A DNA stretch of 64,000 nucleotides from Marivita lacus (GTDB lineage: Bacteria > Pseudomonadota > Alphaproteobacteria > Rhodobacterales > Rhodobacteraceae), in contig NZ_BMFC01000001.1 of assembly GCF_014637725.1 (NCBI RefSeq), positions 622,632-686,631 on the forward strand, given 5' to 3'. Every line of letters begins with the position of its first letter. The stretch's first letter is position 1. Made by a program: the position numbers and the translations under genes. Of this stretch, positions 18,140 to 26,404 are shown piece after piece. The notes below the pieces were generated by a model. It saw nothing but the letters and a program-made list of their open reading frames with translations. It had not been told where the DNA came from and ran no database searches.

Positions 18140-18969
18140 CAAGGGCCAGAGAATTCTCTATCATGCTGTAAAGACGGAATTTTATGTCGCGCTTGTGCCA
18201 CGTGCGACAGGTCGAGGTCAACAAGATGCACCCCCGGCCGATCCCCGGCGTCCAAAAGCACCTCACCCCAGGGCGAAACGGCCAGCGAATGCCCATGGGT
18301 CGTGCGGGGCTTGCCGGTGATGGCAGCGTGCTGGCCAACCTGCGCCGGTGCCAGAACGAAACACCCGGTCTCGATCGCACGCGCGCGCAGCAGCGGTTCC
18401 CAATGCATCGGACCGGTAGCGGGTGAAAACGCCGCCGGAACGGTCAGGATCTCGGCACCGGCCTGCGCAAGGGCACGGTAGAGATATGGAAACCTCACGT
18501 CGTAACAAACGGTCAAACCGACCACGGCAAACGGGGTCTTGGCCAGAACGGCGCGGTCGCCCGGCGCAAAGCCAGCGGATTCGCGGAATGTCTCTTCCTC
18601 GGTCACCTGAACGTCAAACATGTGCAGCTTGTCGTATTGCGCGGCAATCGTGCCATCGGGCGCGATCAGAAAAGACCGGTTCACGAACCGCTCTTCCGGG
18701 GGCTCGGCCTTGAGCGCCAGCGACCCGATCAAAACCCAGACCCCAAGACGCGCGGCTTCGTCCTGCAGCCCGGCAAGCGTGGCATCTTCGTGCTGATGCA
18801 CAAGAACGCTGCGCTGGTGGCTGCGGCTGGTGCTGACGCAATTCGTCACCTCTGGCGTCAGGATGAACCCGGCCCCGTCAGACGCCGCCTCGCGGGCACG
18901 GTGTGTCGTCATGCGCAGGTTCTCCACCGGATCGTCCGACGAGGTGAGCTGAAGCAACGCCGCGCGCAT
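18139..18969 (-). CDS. Carbon-nitrogen hydrolase, Nit2-like (probable deaminated-glutathione/omega-amidase)
   Basis: 276 aa nitrilase-superfamily amidase. The catalytic Glu-Lys-Cys triad is visible: FILTPEVTNCV (Glu), AQYDKLHMFDV (Lys) and LTVCYDVRFPYLYRALA (Cys). The fold and length match the Nit1/Nit2 branch, whose members hydrolyse deaminated glutathione or omega-amides (metabolite repair). It is 5 bases downstream of grxC and overlaps marR. The neighbouring glutaredoxin fits a glutathione-related role, but substrate assignment is inference. Confidence 0.9.
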   Translation of the reverse strand: MRAALLQLTSSDDPVENLRMTTHRAREAASDGAGFILTPEVTNCVSTSRSHQRSVLVHQHEDATLAGLQDEAARLGVWVLIGSLALKAEPPEERFVNRSFLIAPDGTIAAQYDKLHMFDVQVTEEETFRESAGFAPGDRAVLAKTPFAVVGLTVCYDVRFPYLYRALAQAGAEILTVPAAFSPATGPMHWEPLLRARAIETGCFVLAPAQVGQHAAITGKPRTTHGHSLAVSPWGEVLLDAGDRPGVHLVDLDLSHVAQARHKIPSLQHDREFSGP

Positions 18970-18974
18970 CTGTG

Positions 18975-19232
18975 TCAGGCCGCCAGCATCGGATCGAGCT
19001 TACCCGCGCGGTCAAGCGCAAACAGGTCATCGCACCCGCCGACATGGGTGTCCCCGATGAAGATCTGCGGCACGGTGCGCCCGCCATTCGCGCGCTCGAT
19101 CATCTCGGGCTTGCGGTCAGGATGGGACAGCACGTCAATCTCGGTGAAGGTTGCACCCTTCTGGGTCAGCAGGCGTTTCGCAGCATGGCAGAAACCACAG
19201 AGCGGCGAGGTATAGATTTCGATATTCGGCAT
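18975..19232 (-). CDS. grxC: Glutaredoxin 3
   Basis: 85 aa, the normal length of GrxC. It reduces disulphides with glutathione. The redox site is PLCGFC near residues 10-15 (family more often CPYC; CGFC is a known variant). The GSH-binding TVPQIFIGDTHVGGCDDL is present. It lies between comF and the nitrilase on the same strand; the cluster is conserved in alphaproteobacteria. Confidence 0.94.
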   Translation of the reverse strand: MPNIEIYTSPLCGFCHAAKRLLTQKGATFTEIDVLSHPDRKPEMIERANGGRTVPQIFIGDTHVGGCDDLFALDRAGKLDPMLAA

Positions 19233-19262
19233 GTTTGATCCCCTTGAGTGAGTGTCGGGGAT

Positions 19263-19991
19263 TTAAGCCGCCTTTGCAACGCGCGCCAGAACCATGACAT
19301 AAATCTCTCTGCACTGTGCGGTCTGACAGGCCACTGCACAGGCCGCCAGCGTCGCACCGGACGTCATCACATCATCGACCAGCAGAACGGGCCTGTCGGC
19401 GAGTTGCGCCGCATGTTTGCTCCTCACCGAGATGGCATCGGACAGTTCGGAGAAACGTGCATCCCGGGTTTTCCCGTCCAGCGATGCCGTGCGACGCGCG
19501 CGGATCAGGATGTCAGGGAGGAACCTCAGGCCGAGACGCCGCGCAATGGCATGCCCCAGCAACGCCGACTGGTTGTAGCGCCGCGACAGCAGGCGAAACA
19601 GGTGCAAGGGCACCGGAACGACAACCGTATCGGCAGGTATGCCTGGCGGGAGCGCCCCAACCATCCAGTCGGCAGCCATATTGACGATTTCATGTCGGTC
19701 ACCGTGTTTGAGCCCCAGTACCAACCGTCGCGCCACACCTTCGTATCGAAGCGGTGCACGACCCTGCAACCACGGTCGCCCAATGGACAGGCAATCGTCG
19801 CAATGCACCGCGATATCCGAATCTCCCGGCAGCGCCGTTCCGCACAGGTCACAGACGAGGCCCGAGATAAACGGTGTCTGGGCAAAGCAACTGGCACAAA
19901 GCCCGTTGTCCTGCTGCACGAGACCGCCACAGCCAAGACACCTCGGCGGGTAGATCATGCGCAACGCGGTTTGCAATCCTAAGCGCAGCAT
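19263..19991 (-). CDS. ComF family phosphoribosyltransferase-like protein
   Basis: 242 aa. N-terminal zinc-ribbon-like cysteines: CLGCG, CASCF and CDLCG (residues about 18-55). The C-terminal type I PRTase fold has the PRPP loop VLLVDDVMTSGAT. ComF proteins are needed for natural transformation in several bacteria, where they act in the cytoplasm during DNA uptake; this lineage may use it for other purposes. Divergent from the methyltransferase at 20006 with only 14 bases between starts, so promoters must overlap coding sequence. Confidence 0.92.
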   Translation of the reverse strand: MLRLGLQTALRMIYPPRCLGCGGLVQQDNGLCASCFAQTPFISGLVCDLCGTALPGDSDIAVHCDDCLSIGRPWLQGRAPLRYEGVARRLVLGLKHGDRHEIVNMAADWMVGALPPGIPADTVVVPVPLHLFRLLSRRYNQSALLGHAIARRLGLRFLPDILIRARRTASLDGKTRDARFSELSDAISVRSKHAAQLADRPVLLVDDVMTSGATLAACAVACQTAQCREIYVMVLARVAKAA

Positions 19992-20005
19992 CCTATCTGC
20001 CGCTC

Positions 20006-20827
20006 ATGTCCGAAACTCCTGTCCTTACCGATCGGCTTGCACTGGCCCGGCACCGTGATCGCGCGCGGGCCAACCCGGCGCTGTTCCTGCATGAAGAGGC
20101 CATGGCCGATGTGCAGGATCGTCTGACATTGGTTAACAAAACCTTTACCGCCCCGGCGATCGTGACCCCTTTTCCCGATCTCTGGCGATCGGCATTCCCT
20201 AACGCTCATTTCGCTTCTGATGACGACGTGCTGGACCTGACAGAAGCCACCCATGACCTGGTCGTGCACGGGATGGCGCTGCACTGGGCAAACGATCCGG
20301 TGGGCCAGCTGATCCAGTGTCGTCGCGCCCTCAAACCCGACGGATTGCTGCTGGTGCTGGCGCTTGGCGGCCAGACCTTGCACGAGTTACGCGCTGCCCT
20401 TGGACAGGCCGAGATCGAGATCGCCGGAGGTTTGTCGCCCCGCGTTGCGCCGATGGGAGAGATTCGCGATCTGGGCGCGCTGTTGCAACGGGCCGGTCTC
20501 GCCTTGCCAGTGGCAGACAGCGCGGTTCTCAAGACCAGCTATGCAACGCCGCTGCACCTGATGCACGATCTGCGCGCCATGGGCGAAACCAATGCCATGA
20601 CCGCCCGGATCAGGACAGCAACCCGCAAGGCTGTCCTTCTTCGGGCAATGGAGCTTTATTCGGCTGCCTATTCCGACGGCGAGGGTCGCGTGAGCGCCAC
20701 GTACGAGATGATCACGCTTACCGGATGGGCACCCGATGCGTCGCAACCACAGCCCTTGCGGCCCGGATCTGCCTCGCAAAGACTTGCGGATGTCCTTAAC
20801 ACCGTGGAAACACCGCTCAATGATTGA
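20006..20827 (+). CDS. SAM-dependent methyltransferase, NDUFAF5/BioC-like
   Basis: 273 aa class I methyltransferase. The N-terminus TDRLALARHRDRA resembles the FDR-x-L-x-RxRxRA start seen in the alphaproteobacterial homologues of mitochondrial NDUFAF5, which hydroxylates an arginine in a complex I subunit. Other visible blocks: TEATHDLVVHGMALHWANDP and GLLLVLALGGQTLHEL. The usual glycine-rich motif I is weak. Start ATG at 20006; the open frame upstream runs antisense through comF and was rejected. Biochemical function in bacteria is unproven. Confidence 0.85.
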   Translation: MSETPVLTDRLALARHRDRARANPALFLHEEAMADVQDRLTLVNKTFTAPAIVTPFPDLWRSAFPNAHFASDDDVLDLTEATHDLVVHGMALHWANDPVGQLIQCRRALKPDGLLLVLALGGQTLHELRAALGQAEIEIAGGLSPRVAPMGEIRDLGALLQRAGLALPVADSAVLKTSYATPLHLMHDLRAMGETNAMTARIRTATRKAVLLRAMELYSAAYSDGEGRVSATYEMITLTGWAPDASQPQPLRPGSASQRLADVLNTVETPLND

Positions 20828-20881
20828 CGTGACCCGGATAGAGGTTAGTTAGGCCGCTAAACGACCAAGGATGCAGACCCG

Positions 20882-21946
20882 ATGTTGGATGCCACAAAGA
20901 CAGCTCAGCGCCCCACCCATGCCCCGTCCGATCACCCGAAGGTGGCCGCCGAGAAGGTGGGTGTGCTTCTCGCCAATCTTGGCACGCCGGACCACTACAC
21001 CTACTGGCCAATGCGCCGGTATCTGAACGAGTTCCTGTCGGACCGCCGCGTCATCGACTACAGCCCGTGGCTCTGGCAGCCGCTGTTGCAGCTCATCATC
21101 CTAACCAAACGTCCGTTCAGCTCTGGTGAAGCGTACAAGTCGATCTGGAACGAGGAACAGGGCGAAAGCCCGTTGATGACAATCACCAAGGACCAGACCG
21201 CCAAGATCACCAAGGCGATGCAGGACCGTTACGGCGATCAGGTTATGGTCGATTTCTGCATGCGCTACGGCAATCCCTCGACCAAGTCGAAGGTTCGCAA
21301 GATGATCGACGCCGGGTGCCGCAAGATCCTGTTCTTTCCGCTCTATCCGCACTACGCGGGTGCGACTTCGGCCACCGCGAATGACCAGTTCTTTCGCGTG
21401 CTGATGGACGAGAAATGGCAGCCGTCGGTGCGGACCGTTGACCCATATTACCAGCATCCGCTTTATATCGAGGCCCTGGCACAGTCAGTCGAACGCGCCT
21501 ATGCCAAGCTTGAAACGCGGCCGGACATCCTTGTGTGTTCCTATCACGGCGTGCCCAAGCGCTATCTGCTCGAGGGGGACCCCTACCATTGCCAGTGCCA
21601 GAAGACGACGCGCCTTCTGAAAGAGCGGCTGGGTTGGGGAGACACGGAAATCGCCACGACCTTCCAGTCCAAGTTCGGCCCCGAGGAATGGCTCAAGCCC
21701 TACACCGTTGAAGAGGTGGCGCGGCTGGCCGAGGAAGACGGCAAAAAGAACATTGCTGTGTGTGCCCCCGCGTTCTCGGCTGACTGCATCGAAACGCTGG
21801 AAGAGATCAACGAAGAGATCAAGGAAAGCTTTGAAGAAGCAGGCGGCGAGCATTTCACCTATATTCCCTGCCTCAACGACGACGATGCCCACATCAAGGC
21901 ACTGTCGGCGGTGATCGAAGAGAACCTGAACGGCTGGCTTGACTGA
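20882..21946 (+). CDS. hemH: Ferrochelatase
   Basis: 354 aa. It inserts Fe2+ into protoporphyrin IX as the last step of haem synthesis. Family blocks: VGVLLANLGTPD, GSSRVID-like LSDRRVIDYS, the active-site histidine in CSYHGVPKRYL (near residue 222), and the acidic CAPAFSADCIETLEEI near residue 300. The length is normal for the alphaproteobacterial enzyme. Start ATG at 20882. A strong terminator follows. Confidence 0.96.
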   Translation: MLDATKTAQRPTHAPSDHPKVAAEKVGVLLANLGTPDHYTYWPMRRYLNEFLSDRRVIDYSPWLWQPLLQLIILTKRPFSSGEAYKSIWNEEQGESPLMTITKDQTAKITKAMQDRYGDQVMVDFCMRYGNPSTKSKVRKMIDAGCRKILFFPLYPHYAGATSATANDQFFRVLMDEKWQPSVRTVDPYYQHPLYIEALAQSVERAYAKLETRPDILVCSYHGVPKRYLLEGDPYHCQCQKTTRLLKERLGWGDTEIATTFQSKFGPEEWLKPYTVEEVARLAEEDGKKNIAVCAPAFSADCIETLEEINEEIKESFEEAGGEHFTYIPCLNDDDAHIKALSAVIEENLNGWLD

Positions 21947-21985
21947 GCGTGGCGCAAACGCCGCTCAGCCATGCGTCAGGCAACA

Positions 21986-22015
21986 AAAAAGGCGGTGCAA
22001 GTGCACCGCCTTTTT
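21986..22015. terminator. Bidirectional terminator after hemH
   Basis: AAAAAGGCGGTGC pairs with GCACCGCCTTTTT around a 4-base loop, giving an A-tract on one side and a T-tract on the other. It lies between the convergent hemH and the small protein gene at 22037. Confidence 0.92.
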
Positions 22016-22036
22016 CGTTAGCTGATCTGCCGTGGA

Positions 22037-22243
22037 TCAATCAGCTGCAGCTGCAGCCACCAGAGCAATCAGGACCAGCGGGATGATGATCCCAGCGGCC
22101 GAAGAGCTTGCCTGAGCTTCTTCAACCACAACGACCGGCTCCATCACCACGTCGCCTTTAGCCATCTTGCCACCTTCGTGACCAGCGGCAAAAGCTGTTG
22201 TTGCAGCGCCAGCAAATGCAGCGGCGAGAACGAGTTTCTTCAT
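22037..22243 (-). CDS. Small exported or membrane protein of unknown function
   Basis: 68 aa. I do not recognise a named family. It starts with a clear signal peptide, MKKLVLAAAFAGAATTAFAA (cleavage likely after AFA), followed by a short hydrophilic stretch with HEGGKMAKGD, a valine-rich VVMEPVVVVEE, and a C-terminal hydrophobic helix (AAGIIIPLVLIALVAAAA). The mature protein of about 48 residues could be a tail-anchored periplasmic micro-protein. GGAGG lies 5 bases upstream of the ATG, so it is likely translated. The neighbouring terminator would end its transcript. Confidence 0.75.
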   Translation of the reverse strand: MKKLVLAAAFAGAATTAFAAGHEGGKMAKGDVVMEPVVVVEEAQASSSAAGIIIPLVLIALVAAAAAD

Positions 22244-22390
22244 ATTAACCTCCAGATATTTGCATGTCGGCGCGCGTAAACGCTACACGACAGGCACCCA
22301 AGACTTACCTCGTACGACTCTCTAACCAGTATATTGAGTCAAATGCAAACCTATCTTATCCCACGACTTTCCGGCTTCGACAGCTTGTCG

Positions 22391-22990
22391 TCAAATTAGC
22401 AACACCTGCGTGCCAACTTGTGCAAGCTCGTAAAGTTCTTCGATATGCTCGTTGTAAAGACCGATGCATCCGTTGGAAGAACGGCGCCCGATCTTGCGTG
22501 TGTCATGCGTTCCGTGAACGCGATAATATGTCCAGCTGAGGTGCAGCGCGCGGGTGCCAAGAGGGTTGTCCGGGCCCGGCGGAACATAATCCGGCCATTC
22601 GGGATTGCGGATTTTCATCGACGGCGTCGGGCGCCAATCTGGCGCAGGATCCTTCAGGATCACCTCCGTCCGACCGCGGCGGGTCAGGTCATCGGTCAGC
22701 GGCACGGAAGAGGGGTAAAGCCGATAATTCCCATTCTCCTCCCAGTAGTGCAGCGCCCGCGAATCGATGTCGACAAGAATCGCCCCATTTGTGAGGTTGC
22801 TGAAATAGGGCTGCCAGTCGAGCGTGCGGAAGCTCGAGATATTTCGGCGCGTGATGCGCGAAATGTCGCTCTCGAATTCGACGGTGGACTCGTCATTTAC
22901 GTTTTGTGCGATGGCTGGCGTCGCGACGAAGGCAGCGGTGCCGGCCAGAAAACTGCGGCGGTTGACGGGAAAATGCGGGTTATTTGCCAT
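22391..22990 (-). CDS. L,D-transpeptidase (YkuD domain), Tat-exported
   Basis: 199 aa. The N-terminus NRRSFLAGTAAFVATPAIAQ is a Tat-like signal (RR followed by a hydrophobic stretch and an AQ cleavage site). The catalytic region is YYRVHGTHDTRKIGRR followed by SSNGCIGLYNE, the H...S-x-GC motif of YkuD enzymes that cross-link peptidoglycan (3-3 bonds) or attach proteins to it. The ATG at 22990 follows GAGG at suitable spacing; the in-frame extension upstream is Arg-rich and promoter-like. A second L,D-transpeptidase lies 750 bases away on the same strand. Confidence 0.92.
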   Translation of the reverse strand: MANNPHFPVNRRSFLAGTAAFVATPAIAQNVNDESTVEFESDISRITRRNISSFRTLDWQPYFSNLTNGAILVDIDSRALHYWEENGNYRLYPSSVPLTDDLTRRGRTEVILKDPAPDWRPTPSMKIRNPEWPDYVPPGPDNPLGTRALHLSWTYYRVHGTHDTRKIGRRSSNGCIGLYNEHIEELYELAQVGTQVLLI

Positions 22991-23161
22991 TTTATGGCCT
23001 CTTCGTGTGTAAAAGGGTGTGAAACACTCACTCACCTGTATACGGCGTCGGCGCCTCAGTCGCAATTCAAAGGAATGTCATATCGGCAGTTCTCGGCTTT
23101 GTGTGTTTGATCCCGCCTGTGACAAAGGCTAAGCCCGCATACGATCAAACTTGGGTGACTG

Positions 23162-23719
23162 ATGATGAAGCGTTCGACTTTCCTTTTGGGTGCTGTAGCG
23201 ATGGCCCTGACCGCCTGTGCTGGCGCGCCGCCCGCGCCGACGCTTGGACCGGACGGAAGACCGCTTCCCAGGCTGTACCGCATCGGTCCGGGCGATACAG
23301 GCCGAATCCAGTTCCGGATGCTCGATGCGATCAACGCGCTCCGGCAAGCCTCGGGCGCGCCTGCGGTCGTACTCGACGCCCAGCTGAACGCCGCAGCAGC
23401 CACCCATGCCCGAGACATGAGCGTGCAGAATCGCCCGTGGCATTTCGGGTCCGACGGGTCATCGCCGATCACCCGCATCCAACGGGCCGGATACAATGGT
23501 CGTCTGGTCGGTGAAGCGATTTCCGAGACCTATGAGACAGAGCTCGAAACACTGGGCGCATGGATGGAAGCACCGAACACGCGCACCGTCATTCTTGATC
23601 CGACGGCCCGCGAAATGGGCTTTTCGTGGTTTCAGGAATCAAACGGCAAGATCTGGTGGAACCTTATTCTTGCAACGCGTGAAGATACCGGCTTCACCCC
23701 TGTGAACGCCCCGTCTTGA
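23162..23719 (+). CDS. CAP domain (SCP/PR-1-like) lipoprotein
   Basis: 185 aa. A lipoprotein signal with lipobox LTACAG puts the acyl-Cys near residue 19. The CAP fold is visible in IQFRMLDAINALRQASGAPA, then AAATHARDMS (His of the CAP tetrad), and GYNGRLVGEAI (Glu). The end DPTAREMGFSWFQ and WWNLILAT matches bacterial CAP proteins. Function of bacterial CAP proteins is mostly unknown (some bind sterols or lipids). It sits between two L,D-transpeptidases that point the other way, suggesting an envelope role. ATGATG at 23162/23165; either could be the start. Confidence 0.88.
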   Translation: MMKRSTFLLGAVAMALTACAGAPPAPTLGPDGRPLPRLYRIGPGDTGRIQFRMLDAINALRQASGAPAVVLDAQLNAAAATHARDMSVQNRPWHFGSDGSSPITRIQRAGYNGRLVGEAISETYETELETLGAWMEAPNTRTVILDPTAREMGFSWFQESNGKIWWNLILATREDTGFTPVNAPS

Positions 23720-23746
23720 ACCACGGAGCGTCCGGTTTCCGGGCGA

Positions 23747-24232
23747 TCAGGGGTTGATGGTAATCGGTGTGCCGTTCTGCACCATCGAATAAATCTCGCG
23801 CATCTCGCGATTGGTCACGGCGATACATCCCCAGGTCCAGTCGCGTCCACCCTTGCGGTTCGCCCGAGGGCGGCCGTGGATAAAAATGTCACCGCCCGGA
23901 GATTTTCCGATGCTGCGGGCATATTCGATGTCGCGCGCGCGTGGATAATCGATGCCGATGGACAGGTAGAAGGCGCTGTTCGGATTGCGGCGATCAATCA
24001 TGTACTCGCCTTCGGGCGTCCGGCCATCGCCTTCGACCTGCTTGTGGCCTTCAGGCGCGAAGCCCAGGCCGACATCATAGGATTTCAGGATCGCGTTGTG
24101 ATGCATCAGGTACATCTTGCGATGCGCTTTCTGCACAACGACCCGAGTCACCTCGGGGCCGGTATATGTCGGAAACTTCCCACAGGCCGTCAGGCCCAGG
24201 AAAAGCGCCAGAAGACACAAGATTCTCAACAT
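23747..24232 (-). CDS. L,D-transpeptidase family lipoprotein
   Basis: 161 aa. The ATG at 24232 gives MLRILCLLALFLGLTACGKF, a lipoprotein signal with lipobox LTAC; an upstream in-frame TTG at 24262 would add ten hydrophilic residues and is less likely. The YkuD catalytic block is IFIHGRPRANRKGGRD with DWTWGCIAVTN (His...Gly-Cys; the usual Ser before GC is Trp here, as in the YafK/DpaA-like group). By that similarity it may be a peptidoglycan amidase or transpeptidase anchored in the outer membrane. Convergent with the CAP gene. Confidence 0.88.
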   Translation of the reverse strand: MLRILCLLALFLGLTACGKFPTYTGPEVTRVVVQKAHRKMYLMHHNAILKSYDVGLGFAPEGHKQVEGDGRTPEGEYMIDRRNPNSAFYLSIGIDYPRARDIEYARSIGKSPGGDIFIHGRPRANRKGGRDWTWGCIAVTNREMREIYSMVQNGTPITINP

Positions 24233-24319
24233 TTGATGACACTGCCCGATTTGTTTTTTCAAACACTACCAGAACATGAGGGCGACAGGGAAACGAAAGC
24301 GTGACTCGGGACCGGCCGG

Positions 24320-25132
24320 TTACCGCTGATCCAGTCGCTTCTCGATCGATTCCAGCCGCGACAGGACCTCGTCACGATAGGCATCTGTCTTTTCATTGGA
24401 TTCCTCTGCATGGGCGTCCTGCATCGAGTTCACGATCAGGCCGACCAGAAGGTTCACCACCGCAAAGGTCGTGACCATGATGAACGGCACGAAAAATGCC
24501 CAGGCCCACGGGTAAATTTCCATCACCGGCCGCACGATCCCCATCGACCAGGACTCCAAAGTCATGATCTGGAAGAGGGAATAAGCGGACCGGCCGAGAT
24601 CTCCGAACCAGAGCAGAAGATCAGCATGCCGTTGTTCAGTACAGGCAGCGATCATCAGGTCGGCACATCCGTCGCCAAACAGCTTCGTGGCCATAACCGC
24701 GCCAATGTAGAAAATCAGCGCCATCAGCAGGAACACGCTGCCCATGCCGGGCAATGCGGTGATGAAGCCCTCGACCACCCGGCGCAGTCGCGGTGCCGCC
24801 GAGATGACGCGCAACACCCGCAGGACGCGCAGCGCCCGAAGCACCGAAAAGCCCTGAGTCGCAGGAACAAGCGCGATGCCGACAATGAAAAAGTCGAAGA
24901 GGTTCCAGCCGCTCTTGAAGAACCGCCAGCCATAGGCGAACAGCTTCAGCCCGATTTCCACAACGAAGATCATCAGGCAGACGAAGTCGAGCGCAAGGAT
25001 CAGCGGCCCGAAACGCGCCATGATCACGTCGGATGTCTCCATCCCCAGCAGGACCGCGTTGAAGAGGATCACCGCGATGATGAAATTCGTGAAAAAATCC
25101 CGCTCGATAAACGCGGCCACACTGTTGCGCAT
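24320..25132 (-). CDS. Voltage-gated sodium channel, NavBac family, with extended pore turret
   Basis: 270 aa, six membrane segments. S4 has arginine at every third position (R99, R102, R105, R108 in VLRALRVLRVLRVI). The selectivity filter TLESWSM (191-197), followed by GIVRPVMEIYPWAW, is identical in type to NaChBac/NavAb/NavMs sodium channels. S6 is FFVPFIMVTTFAVVNLLVGL, and the C-terminal DAYRDEVLSRLESIEKRLDQ looks like the tetramerising coiled coil. Unusual: between S5 (ATKLFGD) and the pore helix (WFGDLG) there is an insertion of roughly 15 residues containing two cysteines (C156, C164). The channel would sit in the inner membrane, likely for pH, motility or sodium sensing. Confidence 0.93.
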   Translation of the reverse strand: MRNSVAAFIERDFFTNFIIAVILFNAVLLGMETSDVIMARFGPLILALDFVCLMIFVVEIGLKLFAYGWRFFKSGWNLFDFFIVGIALVPATQGFSVLRALRVLRVLRVISAAPRLRRVVEGFITALPGMGSVFLLMALIFYIGAVMATKLFGDGCADLMIAACTEQRHADLLLWFGDLGRSAYSLFQIMTLESWSMGIVRPVMEIYPWAWAFFVPFIMVTTFAVVNLLVGLIVNSMQDAHAEESNEKTDAYRDEVLSRLESIEKRLDQR

Positions 25133-25144
25133 TGCGCTGCCTCT

Positions 25145-26365
25145 TCACTTGTTCCGGCGCAAAAGCGCCACCAGTTCCACATGGGTGGACCAACGGAACT
25201 GATCAACCACCCGGACCCATTCAAGGTCATAACCCGCCCGGATCAACGTGGCGGTATCCCGCGCAAAACTGGCCGGGCTGCACGAAACATGGGCAATCAG
25301 CGGAATTCTGGACCGACCCAGCTCTTCGATCTGTGCGGCCGCCCCGGCACGCGGCGGGTCGATGACGACCCCATCGAACCGTGTCAGGTCCTCGGGCAAA
25401 ATCGGATTGCGGAACAGGTCGCGCACCTCGTGGGTGATCCGCTTGAGCCCCTCGGCATTGCGCCACGCATGATCCAGCGCGTTGATCATGTCCCGGTCAC
25501 CCTCGACTGCGTGCACCAGCGCGTCTTTTGCCAGCGGCAGCGCAAATGTTCCGCATCCTGCAAACAGGTCTGCCACGCGTTTAGCCCCTGACAGAGCCTG
25601 CTTGACAGCGTCGATCAACGCGGTCTCGCCTTCTTTGGTGGCCTGCAGGAACGCCCCCGGTGGCGGCGTCAGGTCGGCAGGCCCAAGGCGCAGAACCGGA
25701 GCGCGGCGCTGCAGCGCGATCTCGCCATCCCACGCGATGCGGGCAAGGTCATGCTCGCGCGCCAGATCGGACAGCGCCTGATGCAGAGCGACATCCAGTT
25801 CCTTGCCGCCAGTGACTGACACGTCCAACCCGGTCTCCGTGCGTGTCAGCAGCACCGACAATTCGCCCTTGCGCGAGGCACCGAGAACGCCCAGCGCCTC
25901 GACCATGGGAAGGGCGGCGCTCAGGTCAGGGTGCACCAGCTGGCAATTCGGAACCGCGATGACCGTGTCTGACGCCTTCATGTGAAACCCGGCCAGCGCG
26001 CCCTTCTTGGTGCGACGGACCGAAAACGTGGCCCGACGCCGCGATCTTGGCGGCGACGTGATCGGCGCGCCAAGATCGACGGCAATCCCGTGGGCGGCCA
26101 AGGCTTGGCGCACCACGTCGCGCTTCCAATCCGAGACAAACACATCGGAGGCGTGCTGCAACTGGCATCCGCCGCAGGATTTCGCGTGGCTGCAGGGCGG
26201 TTTCACCCGGTTGTCCGACGGTGTGTCGATCTTGGGATCACGCAACTGGTCGCCGTCCAGAACGCCACTCACCACTTCGCCGGGAAGCGCGGCAGGCACA
26301 TAGATCGGCCCGTCGGCAATGCCGTCGCCCAGATGGCCCAGTCGTTTGATTTTCACTGTTGTCAT
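25145..26365 (-). CDS. Class I SAM-dependent RNA methyltransferase, RlmD/TrmA family (23S rRNA m5U1939-type)
   Basis: 406 aa. An N-terminal TRAM-like segment (GHLGDGIADG) is followed by a 4Fe-4S motif, CSHAKSCGGCQLQH, with a further Cys in PNCQLVHP. The methyltransferase core has LFAGCGTFALPLA and AVEGDRDMINAL. DPPRAGA and the catalytic VSCSPASFARD close the domain. These are the RumA/RlmD features; the exact target uridine is inferred from the family. It is 12 bases upstream of the ion channel on the same strand, so the two are probably co-transcribed. Confidence 0.92.
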   Translation of the reverse strand: MTTVKIKRLGHLGDGIADGPIYVPAALPGEVVSGVLDGDQLRDPKIDTPSDNRVKPPCSHAKSCGGCQLQHASDVFVSDWKRDVVRQALAAHGIAVDLGAPITSPPRSRRRATFSVRRTKKGALAGFHMKASDTVIAVPNCQLVHPDLSAALPMVEALGVLGASRKGELSVLLTRTETGLDVSVTGGKELDVALHQALSDLAREHDLARIAWDGEIALQRRAPVLRLGPADLTPPPGAFLQATKEGETALIDAVKQALSGAKRVADLFAGCGTFALPLAKDALVHAVEGDRDMINALDHAWRNAEGLKRITHEVRDLFRNPILPEDLTRFDGVVIDPPRAGAAAQIEELGRSRIPLIAHVSCSPASFARDTATLIRAGYDLEWVRVVDQFRWSTHVELVALLRRNK

Positions 26366-26404
26366 GACGCGGCTTGTGCCTCAGCCAAGGGCGTTGGTCG
26401 AGGG

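Noticed and set aside
23720-23746. Possible terminator between the CAP lipoprotein and the second L,D-transpeptidase
   Set aside because: The short GTCCGG/CCGGGC stem has a mismatch and no T-tract.
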